A DNA stretch of 64,000 nt from Pseudomonas viciae (GCF_004786035.1 NZ_CP035088.1:6533001-6597000); one strand, 5' to 3'. Positions 1-9,143 are shown, numbered from the stretch's first letter. Numbers and translations are program-made. The notes: a model not told the origin generated them from the letters alone.

Positions 1-561
1 ACCGTGCCCTATGACTTGCCGGCAAACGCCACCCAGAGCGGCATGAAAAGCCGTTCGAGCAAGGGCGGCACGCCGGCGAACTTCAACGAAATCCGCATGG
101 AAGACAAAAAAGGCGCCGAGCAGTTGTACATCCATGCCGAGCGCAACCAGGACATCGTGGTCGAGGTGGATGAAAGCCACTCGGTGGGCCACGACCGCAA
201 CAAGAGCATCGGCCACAATGAGACGGTGACCATTGGCAACAACCGCCTGCGCATCGTCAAGCAGGAGGACATCCTGTCGGTAGGCCAGCGCAAGACCGAC
301 AGCATCAGCCAGAGCTACGTCATCGAAGTGGGCGAGAACCTGCGCCTGGTGTGCGGTGAAAGCATCCTGGAGCTCAACGCCAGCGGCCAGATCAACCTGA
401 CCGGCGTACAAATCAGCTTCTACGCCAGCGGCGACGCCGAGTTCAACACCGGCGGCGTGCTGCACCTGAACAACGGCGGCGGCCCCGGCGCCACACCGGA
501 CGGCCAGGGCGTCAAAGGCAGCATCGATGCCAACATCAGCGCCGCGTTCCCCAAGGGCTAA
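1..561 (+). CDS. vgrG: T6SS spike protein VgrG, C-terminal end (5' truncated by window edge)
   Basis: The frame is already open at base 1 and ends at TAA 559-561, so only about the last 186 codons are seen. The visible part has the repetitive pattern of the VgrG gp5-like beta-helix needle: short alternating units such as VGHDRNKSIGHNETVTIG, then LRLVCGESILELNASGQINL, and a Gly-rich tail. VgrG trimers form the tip of the T6SS puncturing device and carry PAAR-type effectors. The next genes are an Eag chaperone and a PAAR-Rhs effector, the usual order of a vgrG-linked effector module. The N-terminal gp27-like half lies outside the window, so completeness cannot be judged. Confidence 0.85.
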   Translation, partial: TVPYDLPANATQSGMKSRSSKGGTPANFNEIRMEDKKGAEQLYIHAERNQDIVVEVDESHSVGHDRNKSIGHNETVTIGNNRLRIVKQEDILSVGQRKTDSISQSYVIEVGENLRLVCGESILELNASGQINLTGVQISFYASGDAEFNTGGVLHLNNGGGPGATPDGQGVKGSIDANISAAFPKG

Positions 562-579
562 CTTCGAGATTTATGCGCC

Positions 580-1014
580 ATGACTTACCGCCTCAATGAA
601 TTCCAGTTCCAGCTGCCACCCAGCGAATTGCTGGACGCCACGATCAACATCCTCAAGTTCCCCGAGCTGGGCACGTCCTTGATCGTCAGTCGCAGCTTGC
701 TGGCCGAGGGCGAAACCCTGCAAAGCAACCTCGACGACCAGCTCAAGCGCCTGGAGAAACAAGTCCAGGACCTGCGCTGCCAACCGGGTGCCACCGTGCG
801 CGTGGGCGCCAATCAGGAAGTCGAAGCCATCGAACTGCGCAGCCAGTTCAACAAGGGCAATGAAAAGGTCTTCCAGTTTCAGCTGGCCCTGGTGCTGCCC
901 GGCACCCGCAAAATGCTTGCCCTGAGCTACGTGAAAGCCGAGAAACTGGGCGATGCCGAAGCGGCGCATTGGGCGACGATCAAGGGTTCCCTGGTGTTCG
1001 ACGCTCCGGCCTGA
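580..1014 (+). CDS. Eag-type T6SS effector chaperone (DUF1795/DcrB-like)
   Basis: A 144-residue cytoplasmic protein with no signal peptide. Length, the N-terminal pattern (MTYRLNEFQFQLP) and the alternating strand pattern fit the DUF1795 family. Eag members of this family bind the N-terminal transmembrane segments and prePAAR motif of Rhs effectors, keep them soluble and help load them on VgrG (known for the family). It starts 18 bases after vgrG and is followed, after a REP element, by a PAAR-Rhs gene whose N-terminus has exactly such transmembrane segments. The ATG at 580 has only a weak ribosome-binding site, consistent with coupling to vgrG. The role as the dedicated chaperone of this Rhs protein is inferred from position. 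Confidence 0.82.
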   Translation: MTYRLNEFQFQLPPSELLDATINILKFPELGTSLIVSRSLLAEGETLQSNLDDQLKRLEKQVQDLRCQPGATVRVGANQEVEAIELRSQFNKGNEKVFQFQLALVLPGTRKMLALSYVKAEKLGDAEAAHWATIKGSLVFDAPA

Positions 1015-1032
1015 CAGCCACCGCACACCTGT

Positions 1033-1060
1033 GTGGGAGCGGGCTTGCTCGCGAAAGCGG
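1033..1060. repeat. Single REP element upstream of the rhs gene
   Basis: GTGGGAGCGGGCTTGCTCGC followed by GAAAGCGG is the P. fluorescens-type REP core. No inverted partner lies within 100 bases, so it is an isolated REP rather than a BIME. It sits in the 187-base gap between the chaperone and rhs genes. The rest of that gap shows no gene and no convincing terminator. Confidence 0.85.
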
Positions 1061-1201
1061 CGGGTCAGCTTGCATCAAAGAAACTGAAACTCATCAAACG
1101 CCTGAGAATGGCGCTAATGAGCATGCCGTAACCAACAAGGACCTCGGTGCGAATGCAAGGTATCCCATCGCTTAAACGCTCCTCCAGCATGAGCCCCTGC
1201 C

Positions 1202-4200
1202 ATGTCTGACGCGCTCTGGGCGGCCCGCCTCGGCGATGCACTGAACCACACCTCAATGATGGCCGACATCCTCGGCGGCGTGCTGGAGGTGGCGGCGAAC
1301 ATCGCGATCACCGCCCTGGCAACCGCTGCCGTGGTCGCGGCCACCGGCATCACCGTGGTCACCGGTGGCCTGGGTTGCTTCGTCCTCGGCCTGGTGGTCG
1401 GCACCATCGTCGGCCTGGCCATGAGCAAGACCGGGGCCGACAAAGGGCTGAGCAATATATGCGAGGGCATCGGCAACGCGCTCTTTCCGCCCACGGTGCA
1501 GGCAAACATCCTCACCGGCTCCACCAACACCCTCACCAACAACATCCCCGCAGCCCGCGCCGCCGGGGCGATTGAATCCCATGTCGCGCCAGCCGGCACC
1601 GAGCTTGAGGCCCCTGAGCCAGAAGCCGAGCCCAGCTACCTGGACATGGCCGGGAACTTCTTCTCGCAGATGTGGCGCCCCACCGTCGCCATGCCCGCGC
1701 CCGGCGCGGTGCCAAAGCCGGAAGACCTGGTCATCTGCACCAAGCACCCGCCCATGCCGCCGCAGTTCATGGCCGAAGGTTCGGACAAGGTCACCATCAA
1801 CGGCCAACCCGCCGTGCGCAGCGGCGATCGCAGCACCTGCGATGCGACGGTGGTGTCGGCCGGTTTGATTTCCCCTGACGTGACCATTGGCGGCGGTTCG
1901 GTGGTGGTGCGCGAGATCCGCAGCGGCAAGACCCCGGGCGTCGGGTTGGCGGTCACGGCGCTGTTGATGCTCAAGGGCGGCAAGGGCAAATTCTTCAGCA
2001 AACTGCCGTGCATGCTGGTGGGCGGCGCGGTGTCCATGGCCGCCAGCAGCGCGGCGAACGCGGCCGCCAACGCCGCCATGGGCTCGTCGAACCCGGTGCA
2101 TGCCGCCACCGGCGCCAAGGTGCTGGGCGGCGATGAAGAATTGGATTTCGTGTTGCCGGGCATCCTGCCGCTCGACTGGCAACGCGTGTACAACAGCCGC
2201 GACGAGCGCCGCGACAGCGTGTTCGGCGCCGGGTGGAGCGTGGCCTACGAGGTGCAAGTCGAAATCCACCCCCATCTGGACGGCGGCGAAACCCTGGTTT
2301 ACACCGACGAGCAGGGCCGCCCGATCGACATGGGCTTCATCCCGTTGGGCGGTGCGGTGTTCAGTGCTGGCGAAGGCCTCGCCGTACGGCGCCATGTCAA
2401 TGGGCAGTTGCTGATTGAAAGCGACGATGGCCTGTATCGCTTGTTCGAACCCGCCCCGGCCAACCCATCGCTATTGCGCTTGAACCAACTCGGCGACCGC
2501 AACGACAACCGCGTCTACCTCGACTACGACGACAACGGACGTCTGGTGCGACTGCGCGACACCTTCGATCTGGTGCAGGTCGAGCTGATCCGCGAACACG
2601 AACGTGTCACCCGGATAGAACGCCTCTACCCCGACCAATGCCGCGAGGTACTCGTCAGCTACGCCTACGATGCCGCGAACAACCTGAGCGAAGTGCGCGA
2701 CGCCAGCGGCCAAGTGCAACGGCGCTTCAGCTACGACGCCGGGCGGCGAATGGTGGAGCACCAGTTGCCCAGCGGCCTGCGTTGTTTCTACGAATGGGCG
2801 TTGATCGAAGATCAGGAATGGCGCGTGGTCCGGCACTGGACCGACGAGGGCGATGCCTATCAGTTCGACTACGACCTCAAGACCGGCACCACCCGCATCA
2901 GCGACAGCTTGCAGCGCGTCAGCACCCGGCAGTGGAACAACCAGCACCAGATCACCCGGTTCACCGACAACCTCGGCCAGACCTGGCTGTTCGAGTGGAA
3001 CGACGAGCGCCAGATGCTCAGCGCCACCGATCCACAAGGCGGCCAGTACCAATTCAGCTACGACGAAGCCGGCAACCTGATCAGCGAAACCGACCCGTTG
3101 GGCCGCAGCGAGTCCACCGTCTGGCTCGAACACTGGGCCCTGCCGCTGGTGGACATCGACGCCGCCGGCAACGGCTGGAAATACCGCTACGATCAACGCG
3201 GCAACTGCATCGCCGAAACCGATCCACTGGGCCACGTCACCCGCTACCGCTACGACGCCCACGGCCAGGTGGTGGAAATCATCGACGCCACCGGCAAGAG
3301 CAAAAAACTGCGCTGGAACCCGTTCGGGCAACTGGTGGAGCATGTGGATTGTTCGGGTTACCCGACGCGCTTCAGCTACGACCCGCGGGGCTACCTGCAA
3401 ACCATCACCGACGCCCTCGGCGAGCGCACCCACTTCAGCTACGACGCCCAAGGGCGCCTGCTCAGCAGCCGGTTGCCGGATGGCCGCACCGAACAGTACC
3501 AGCGCGACATCGCCGGCCAGTTGACCGGCTACACCGACCCGGCCGGGCACACCACACACTACCAACACAACCGCCGCGGCCAGGTGCGCCAACGCACTGA
3601 CGCCCAGGGCCGCCAAGTGCAATTTGCATACGACAGCTACGGGCGGCTGCAAGCGCTGGTCAATGAGAATGGCGAGAGTTATCGGTTTGCCTGGGATGCT
3701 GGGGATCGCTTGACCGAACAGCAAGACCTGAACGGCAGCGCCAAGCGCTACACCTACGACCGGCTCGACAATGTCACGGCGGTGACGGCGATGCCAGCGC
3801 CGCACGGTACAGGCCTGGCCGTCATCCCCGAAACGCCCCCAACGCCCATCGTCCACCGCCTGGAACGCGACGCCGTGGGCCGGCTGATCACCAAAACCAC
3901 TGACGATGGTCGCACCGAATACACCTACGACCCGCTGGACCAGCTCACCGCCGTCACCTCCACCGACCTGCAGGGCAACGCGCAAACCCTGGGCTTCGCC
4001 TACGATGCCAGCGGCCAATTACTCGCCGAGCACAGCGCCACCGGCAGCCTGCAACACCACTATGACGAACTCGGCAACCGGATCCAGACCCAACTGCCCG
4101 ATGGTCGCTGGGTCAATCGCCTGTACTACGGCAGCGGCCACCTGCACCAGATCAACCTCGACGGCCAGGTCATCAGCGACTTTGAACGCGACCGCCTGCA

Positions 4201-5611
4201 CCGCGAAGTGCTGCGCACCCAAGGCCAGGTCAGCACCCGCAGCGAATACGACCGCAGCGGTCGCCTGCGCGCACGGCAACGCCGCCACAGCAGCCAACCT
4301 TCGTTGCTGCCGGCGGCGGTGCAAAAACACTTCGAGTACGACCCCGCCGATAACCTCATCGGCAAACTCGACCAGCAACCCGCCGCACAACACCGCCAGT
4401 TGCTGCACTACGACACCACCGGCCGCATCCTCGCCAGCCAGGACAGCCTGCACGGCCAACGCGAAACCTTCGCCTACGACGCCGCCGCCAACCTGCTGGA
4501 CGGCCCACAACCCGGCGCCGGGCTGGTGCTGCACAACAAACTCCTGACCTACCAGGACAAGCGCTACCGCTACGACGCCTTCGGCCGGATGATCGAAAAA
4601 CGCAGCACCGCTCGCGGCCTGCAACGCTTCGCCTACGACGCCGAAAGCCGCTTGATTGAAGTGCGCAATGACAACGGCAGCGTGGTCAAAATGGCCTACG
4701 ACCCGCTGGGCCGGCGTATCGGAAAAACCGAACACGACAGCCACGGCTACCCGCTGGGCGAAACCCACTTCACCTGGGACGGCCTGCGCCTGTTGCAGGA
4801 ACACCGTCACCAGCAAACCAGCCTGTACCTCTACGAAGACGACAGCTACGCCCCCCTGGCCCGCGTCGACGGCAGCGGCCCGCTGCAAAAAATCCGCTAC
4901 TACCACAACGACCTCAACGGCCTGCCGGAACAACTCACCGAAGCCGACGGCCACAACGTTTGGCAAGCCACGTATCGGGTGTGGGGCAACACCCTGGAAG
5001 AGGTGCGCGAGCCGTATTACATCGAGGAACAGAACCTGCGGTTCCAGGGGCAGTACCTGGACCGGGAAACGGGGCTGCATTTCAATACATTCAGGTTTTA
5101 TGACCCGGATGTGGGCCGGTTTACCACGCCGGATCCGATTGGGTTGGCGGGGGGAATTAATTTCTACGCTTATGCGCCGAATCCCGCAGGGTATGCCGAC
5201 CCACTAGGACTAAGCTGTACCTCAGCCAAAGGCTTTGCCAGAAAAAATACGATAACCAAACGATGGACTGGAAAACTAACTGGGAAAAAACCTGCTGACG
5301 TCGATGGTTACCTGACATCGCGAGGATGGACCAAAACCTACCCACAAGCCGGAAGACCGGATGCGATTCAGCACGTCCAGTATGTGCGCAGTACAAAATC
5401 CGGAGCCACCTACAAGCTTGACTATCATCCAGGCGGCAGCCCTACCCAGCCCAACATCCATGGAAATGATTACTGGAAGGTTTATAAAGTCAATAAATCC
5501 GGTGAAGATGTTGTATTTGGCAGGATTGGACATGGTAACTTTAAAAACTATGACCTTATAAAAGACTCCCCGGTTTACGTAAACGGCACGTTAATGAATG
5601 GTGGAATTTAA
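1202..5611 (+). CDS. PAAR-Rhs polymorphic T6SS effector with variable C-terminal toxin tip
   Basis: 1469 residues. Residues about 5-16 carry a prePAAR-like motif (AARLGDALNH), followed by hydrophobic segments (about 20-75). A PAAR domain lies around 165-240 (PEDLVICTKHPPMPP, then the ING-PAVR-GD pattern), with another hydrophobic stretch near 250-300. From about 300 to 1337 there is an Rhs/YD-repeat cage with dozens of Y-D-x-x-G units. The cage ends in the conserved block DPIGLAGG...NFYAYAPNP...DPLGL, whose last Leu is residue 1337; there the family self-cleaves and releases the tip. The remaining 132 residues are the tip, coded by visibly AT-richer DNA, which suggests tip exchange. I do not firmly recognise the tip; the His-Gly-Asn-Asp-Tyr-Trp-Lys pattern and size recall small RNase-like polymorphic toxins (possibly type 30). 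The Eag gene upstream and the immunity gene directly downstream fit a T6SS effector. Confidence 0.9.
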   Translation: MSDALWAARLGDALNHTSMMADILGGVLEVAANIAITALATAAVVAATGITVVTGGLGCFVLGLVVGTIVGLAMSKTGADKGLSNICEGIGNALFPPTVQANILTGSTNTLTNNIPAARAAGAIESHVAPAGTELEAPEPEAEPSYLDMAGNFFSQMWRPTVAMPAPGAVPKPEDLVICTKHPPMPPQFMAEGSDKVTINGQPAVRSGDRSTCDATVVSAGLISPDVTIGGGSVVVREIRSGKTPGVGLAVTALLMLKGGKGKFFSKLPCMLVGGAVSMAASSAANAAANAAMGSSNPVHAATGAKVLGGDEELDFVLPGILPLDWQRVYNSRDERRDSVFGAGWSVAYEVQVEIHPHLDGGETLVYTDEQGRPIDMGFIPLGGAVFSAGEGLAVRRHVNGQLLIESDDGLYRLFEPAPANPSLLRLNQLGDRNDNRVYLDYDDNGRLVRLRDTFDLVQVELIREHERVTRIERLYPDQCREVLVSYAYDAANNLSEVRDASGQVQRRFSYDAGRRMVEHQLPSGLRCFYEWALIEDQEWRVVRHWTDEGDAYQFDYDLKTGTTRISDSLQRVSTRQWNNQHQITRFTDNLGQTWLFEWNDERQMLSATDPQGGQYQFSYDEAGNLISETDPLGRSESTVWLEHWALPLVDIDAAGNGWKYRYDQRGNCIAETDPLGHVTRYRYDAHGQVVEIIDATGKSKKLRWNPFGQLVEHVDCSGYPTRFSYDPRGYLQTITDALGERTHFSYDAQGRLLSSRLPDGRTEQYQRDIAGQLTGYTDPAGHTTHYQHNRRGQVRQRTDAQGRQVQFAYDSYGRLQALVNENGESYRFAWDAGDRLTEQQDLNGSAKRYTYDRLDNVTAVTAMPAPHGTGLAVIPETPPTPIVHRLERDAVGRLITKTTDDGRTEYTYDPLDQLTAVTSTDLQGNAQTLGFAYDASGQLLAEHSATGSLQHHYDELGNRIQTQLPDGRWVNRLYYGSGHLHQINLDGQVISDFERDRLHREVLRTQGQVSTRSEYDRSGRLRARQRRHSSQPSLLPAAVQKHFEYDPADNLIGKLDQQPAAQHRQLLHYDTTGRILASQDSLHGQRETFAYDAAANLLDGPQPGAGLVLHNKLLTYQDKRYRYDAFGRMIEKRSTARGLQRFAYDAESRLIEVRNDNGSVVKMAYDPLGRRIGKTEHDSHGYPLGETHFTWDGLRLLQEHRHQQTSLYLYEDDSYAPLARVDGSGPLQKIRYYHNDLNGLPEQLTEADGHNVWQATYRVWGNTLEEVREPYYIEEQNLRFQGQYLDRETGLHFNTFRFYDPDVGRFTTPDPIGLAGGINFYAYAPNPAGYADPLGLSCTSAKGFARKNTITKRWTGKLTGKKPADVDGYLTSRGWTKTYPQAGRPDAIQHVQYVRSTKSGATYKLDYHPGGSPTQPNIHGNDYWKVYKVNKSGEDVVFGRIGHGNFKNYDLIKDSPVYVNGTLMNGGI

Positions 5612-6082
5612 ATGATTGATTTTGCAGCCGACATAAAATCCAAACATTCAATTGCGAACATTTTATTGCACGACAACATCTCGACCTACATGAACGAACT
5701 CTATGAACATCATAAAGTCGAGATAAAAAACTACACGCTACCTGACGGTGAAACAAGAACAGCGTACATCATCGATAGTACGCTGACCCTCTCGACCCTA
5801 CCTGACGGAACAATTTTCTCAATAGGTTGCAACGCGCGATATAAAGGGCTTTACCAAAACACACTTTCCGCAGGTATGCCTTTTGATCAGATAAAAAAGC
5901 TGACCGAACGCCAGCGCATATTTAATGGCGTCATAATCCTCAATGAAGATTTCGGCCTCTGCTATGTCCTGCCAGCACCTTATGACGAGATAGCTGACAG
6001 CCTCGAAAACATACCACCGACGCTAATACTGGATGAAATCTACGTTTCGGACTTTTCTTCCTGGCTTCATAAACCTCAATAA
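5612..6082 (+). CDS. Presumed immunity protein for the Rhs tip
   Basis: 156 residues, cytoplasmic (no signal peptide or membrane segment). The ATG follows the rhs stop codon with no spacer, so the two are translationally coupled; GGTGG at about 5600-5604 may serve as ribosome-binding site. The DNA is strikingly AT-rich for this genome, as is the rhs tip, suggesting both came in together. Position, size and composition are those of a cognate immunity protein that neutralises the toxin tip in the producing cell. I do not recognise the family, so the immunity role is inferred from context only. Confidence 0.7.
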   Translation: MIDFAADIKSKHSIANILLHDNISTYMNELYEHHKVEIKNYTLPDGETRTAYIIDSTLTLSTLPDGTIFSIGCNARYKGLYQNTLSAGMPFDQIKKLTERQRIFNGVIILNEDFGLCYVLPAPYDEIADSLENIPPTLILDEIYVSDFSSWLHKPQ

Positions 6083-6096
6083 CACAAACCATCAAA

Positions 6097-6291
6097 CTAT
6101 CCGTCTGAATGCCACCTAGAAAGAAGCACAACCTGTACACCACAACAAGCACAAGGCCAAATACAACAACGATTATCTACCCCGTAATGCGACCAAGTCT
6201 TGAGCATCGTGCCCGACTCCGGCCTGGAAGCACTGCACCCTCCGACAAGCGCCAGAACGGGGAAAAGAGAGATGAAAATCTTGAAATGCAT
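6097..6291 (-). CDS. Possible small Cys-rich lipoprotein (64 aa)
   Basis: A reverse-strand frame with an ATG at 6291 gives a textbook-looking lipoprotein signal peptide: MHFKIFISLFPVLALVGGC, with the lipobox ending at Cys19. The mature part is only about 45 residues and holds a cluster of Cys (NRCCIWPCACCG). A GGAGG stands just 3 bases before the ATG, which is closer than ideal. It lies convergent to the immunity gene in a 448-base stretch (6083-6530) that otherwise shows no gene. The signal peptide could be chance, and I cannot name a family. A second reading is that the region is decayed DNA at the edge of the rhs island. Confidence 0.33.
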   Translation of the reverse strand: MHFKIFISLFPVLALVGGCSASRPESGTMLKTWSHYGVDNRCCIWPCACCGVQVVLLSRWHSDG

Positions 6292-6530
6292 ACGCCTCCG
6301 TGGGACATGACGGGGGTTTTTGAACAAAAACGCAAATGGGCACATTGCACTCATGGCCCTGCCCCTTGACGTTTATGTATGTGATACCGCTGTTCTCCGG
6401 AATCACCTGTAAGAACTAACAGGTCCTGCACCCTGAAAAGACGAAAAAATGGTCCATGGCGCAAATCCCTTGTGGCGAAGCGACCAAAGCACGCCTTGCG
6501 TCGGGTTTGTCAGTGCATAGCGCTGCCACC

Positions 6531-7247
6531 TCAGCCCGTTTTACACGTCAACCAAGCACTCCAGAACAGGCTGCTGAAGAAGCGGGTGGCATCGCCGAAC
6601 CCGGCCTCATGCAACAATTGTTGAACCGCCGCCTCGGAATGCGGAGGGTCAGCGCCTTGGAGAATTTTCCCCAGTTTGACCTTCACTTCATCCGGGCTTG
6701 CGCCATGCTGCCGCCAACGTTGGCCCCAAGCCGCCAGCAACAACGGTTGGCTGGCGTAAGCGTATTGATTCCCCGCGACGATCAGCGGCGCGCCCGGTTT
6801 GAGATGAGCCCGAATGGCTTGAAAGATCTGCCGCTTGGCATCATCGCCATCGAGATGATGGAACACACCGATCAAGGTCGCGGCGTCGTATGACTCATCG
6901 GCTGCCAAATCCTCGACACGCCCAAGGTGCAGGCTGGTGCGTTCGAGTAAATGGTTCGCCTCCAGCTGCTGCTTCGCCGCCTCCAGCATCGGCTCGGAGG
7001 GATCAACAGCGGTGAAGCGCCAACCTGGCTCCAGCGACGCCATCGCAATAATCTCCTGCGCTGTACCACCGGCACCCACCACCAGTATTTTTGCCGAGCT
7101 TGCAGGGCCGAAGCTCGCCGCCAGCATGCACGCCGCCAAATCCTGACAGGCGTCATAGCCGGCCAGGGCGATACGGCTCTGCCGTCCGTACTCATTGGCC
7201 CGTGATGTATCGAATTTCTCAGCTGAGGGGAGCGGGGATGATTTCAA
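6531..7247 (-). CDS. Class I SAM-dependent methyltransferase
   Basis: 238 residues with the Rossmann-type methyltransferase core: motif I ILVVGAGGTAQE (about 53-64), acidic motif II FTAVDPSEPML (about 78-88), the conserved V-E-D region LGRVEDLAAD and the strand YDAATLIGVFHHL. The substrate cannot be told from sequence. No ATG gives this frame a start. The TTG at 7247 has GGAG seven bases upstream and is chosen; an ATG at 7260 is out of frame. The gene stands alone between the rhs island and the DUF6124 leader, with no operon partner. Confidence 0.82.
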   Translation of the reverse strand: MKSSPLPSAEKFDTSRANEYGRQSRIALAGYDACQDLAACMLAASFGPASSAKILVVGAGGTAQEIIAMASLEPGWRFTAVDPSEPMLEAAKQQLEANHLLERTSLHLGRVEDLAADESYDAATLIGVFHHLDGDDAKRQIFQAIRAHLKPGAPLIVAGNQYAYASQPLLLAAWGQRWRQHGASPDEVKVKLGKILQGADPPHSEAAVQQLLHEAGFGDATRFFSSLFWSAWLTCKTG

Positions 7248-7410
7248 GGCGGTTCTCCATGTCCTTAAATCAAGCTACGCCACCCCTCGCGATAAGAAAA
7301 ATTCATTAATTTTATGTGCTGCATTCCCACAAGGAATGCGGGACTAAAACTCAAACGTTGCTCACTATGCTTGGGCTGGTTATACGTCGATCTCGATAGC
7401 CGGCCTTCCC

Positions 7411-7454
7411 CTGTGGCGAGGGGATTTATCCCCGCTGGGCTGCGCAGCAGCCCC
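7411..7454. repeat. REP-like hairpin element (GGGGATTTATCCCC type)
   Basis: CTGTGGCGAGGGGATTTATCCCCGC runs into GGGCTGCGCAGCAGCCC: two adjoining hairpins of a second repeat class that recurs at 30482-30616 and, in part, at 59660-59739. The 647-base stretch 7248-7894 has no gene I can support. It holds this repeat and, from about 7650, the structured leader listed separately. Confidence 0.75.
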
Positions 7455-7650
7455 AATCATTCCTACAGAAAAAACCACATCAGCCGCTTACAACGCCGCC
7501 CCACCCAGCAAAAACAAACCCTCTAGCCCCGAATCCCAGGACAAAACAAAGCTCTGTTTATTCCCCCACCGCCACCCTTCCCCCAACCCACACATCCTTG
7601 CGCCGTTGCCTACAACTACGCCAGAATCCGCCCGCTTGTGCGCCTTGCCC

Positions 7651-7890
7651 ATGGGTTCTATCGTCTTCCTGCCACTGCCCATCAGTGGTCGGGTTTAGTA
7701 GCCCGGGGTTGTGTCAGTAGGATGCATGAGCTCTCCATCCAGGCAGGTTCTTACCTTGCCCTTGATGGTGGCTGTGCGCAGGGCGCTTCGGCGCGCCGGC
7801 AATGCTGATCTCCCCGGTCTACTAACCTGCGTACAGCCGCCACCCTTCTTTTAGTAGGGAAGAGGTTGCGGCTTAACCATGGAGTAATCA
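7651..7890 (+). promoter_or_regulatory. Hairpin-rich leader upstream of the DUF6124 gene
   Basis: At least four hairpins lie in 240 bases: CCACTG/CAGTGG (7672-7688), GGCAGGT/ACCTTGCC (7742-7760), a 15-base arm GGTGGCTGTGCGCAG (7767-7781) pairing with 7827-7844 apart from a 3-base bulge, and inside it GCGC-TTCG-GCGC (7783-7794). The word TTAGTAG occurs at 7694-7700 and 7851-7857, and its complement CTACTAA at 7819-7825, so one segment could pair in two ways. A 15-codon frame (7651-7698) ends just before the first TTAGTAG element. I read this as a candidate cis-acting RNA; no known class is recognised. Confidence 0.45.
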
Positions 7891-7894
7891 GCAC

Positions 7895-8257
7895 ATGTTC
7901 AAACCTACCCCGAATCCGCCAGAGGCGGACCAAGTTCCCCCGCGCACCAAATCCAAAACCCAAAAGCTCGACGAAGCCGCAAATCGCGCCCTGGATTTCT
8001 ACCTGTCGCCAAAGACAAAGCCTGAAGACACGACCCAACCCGGCCAGATATTCACCGTCATAAAAGACATCGACAACGAAAGCCTCTTGGCCAACCTCAC
8101 TGAAACCCTGGCCCTGGCTTCAGCCGATGCGATGGTCAACGACCTGGCCTTCGAGCTGGAAGGCTCACGACGTCACGTTGCCCTCGGCATTCAGCAGCTA
8201 ATCGAACTGAGTTCGTTGCTGGCGAACCGCGCGCTGGATAACGTCGATCTGCGATAG
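7895..8257 (+). CDS. DUF6124 family protein (function unknown)
   Basis: 120 residues, soluble, no signal peptide. The N-terminal 40 residues are Pro/Lys-rich and probably disordered. The C-terminal half is helical (SLLANLTETLALASADAMVNDL, then a segment ending in LIELSSLLANRALD). The pattern matches a Pseudomonas-restricted family of small proteins that I know as DUF6124, often present in several copies per genome; no function is established. The ATG at 7895 has GGAG about 11 bases upstream, farther than usual. It is preceded by a long hairpin-rich leader and ends shortly before the trpBA terminator. Confidence 0.7.
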   Translation: MFKPTPNPPEADQVPPRTKSKTQKLDEAANRALDFYLSPKTKPEDTTQPGQIFTVIKDIDNESLLANLTETLALASADAMVNDLAFELEGSRRHVALGIQQLIELSSLLANRALDNVDLR

Positions 8258-8276
8258 CGGAGGAGTTGTACGCAGC

Positions 8277-8313
8277 CAAAAAAGGGGTTCAGAACCAAGT
8301 CCTGAACCCCTTT
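8277..8313 (-). terminator. Rho-independent terminator of trpBA
   Basis: A perfect 12-base stem AAAGGGGTTCAG/CTGAACCCCTTT (8281-8292 and 8302-8313). Read on the minus strand it is followed by a T run, about 20 bases after the trpA stop codon. It could also stop read-through from the DUF6124 gene. Confidence 0.88.
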
Positions 8314-8331
8314 GCGTAAGCCAAATTCAGA

Positions 8332-9143
8332 TCAGCTGACACGTGCCTTGCGCACACCATCAGCCAGGGCGGCACACAAGCTCAACACCCCATCAATCGC
8401 TTGCTCCGACGTCTGCGCGTTGGCGATATGGTCGATCAGCGCCGAGCCGACCACCACCCCGTCGGCCAACCGTGCAATGGCGGCGGCCTGCTCTGGCGTA
8501 CGGATGCCGAAGCCGATGCTGATCGGCAAATCGGTGTGGCGACGCAGACGCGCCACGGCTTCTTCCACATGCTCCAGCGTCGCGGCGCCAGCGCCGGTCA
8601 CACCCGCTACCGAGACGTAGTACACGAAACCGGAACTGCCGTTGAGCACGGTCGGCAAACGCACGTCATCGGTGGTTGGCGTAGTCAGGCGGATGAAGTC
8701 CAGGCCAGCAGCCTGGGCCGGTTCGCACAGTTCGCTGTTGTGCTCAGGCGGCATGTCCACGACGATCAGGCCATCCACGCCAGAGTCCAGGGCCTCGCCA
8801 ATGAAACGCTGCACGCCGTAGCGATGGATCGGGTTGAAGTACCCCATCAGCACCAGCGGCGTCTCGGTATTGCCCTCACGGAACTCACGCACCATCTTCA
8901 GGGTTTTCGCCAGGTTCTGCTGGGCGCCCAAGGCGCGGATGTTTGCCAGCTGGATCGCTGGGCCATCGGCCATCGGATCGGTGAACGGCATGCCCAATTC
9001 GATCACGTCGGCACCGGCCGCCGGCAGGCCCTTGAGGATCGCCAGCGAGGTGTCGTAGTCCGGGTCGCCGGCCGTGACGAAAGTCACCAGGGCGGCGCGG
9101 TTCTGTTCCTTGAGTTCGGCAAAACGGGTTTGCAGGCGGCTCA

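Noticed and set aside
2471..5080. Long minus-strand open frames across the rhs gene
   Set aside because: They mirror the YD-repeat codons, giving repetitive Val/Ala/Gly-rich sequence with no start signal.
6109..6369. A plus-strand 86-codon frame after the immunity gene
   Set aside because: No ribosome-binding site and unremarkable low-complexity sequence; the opposite strand has a better (still weak) candidate.
7488..7682. A minus-strand 64-codon frame in the 7.2-7.9 kb gap
   Set aside because: No supporting start signal or family; it overlaps the start of the hairpin-rich leader.
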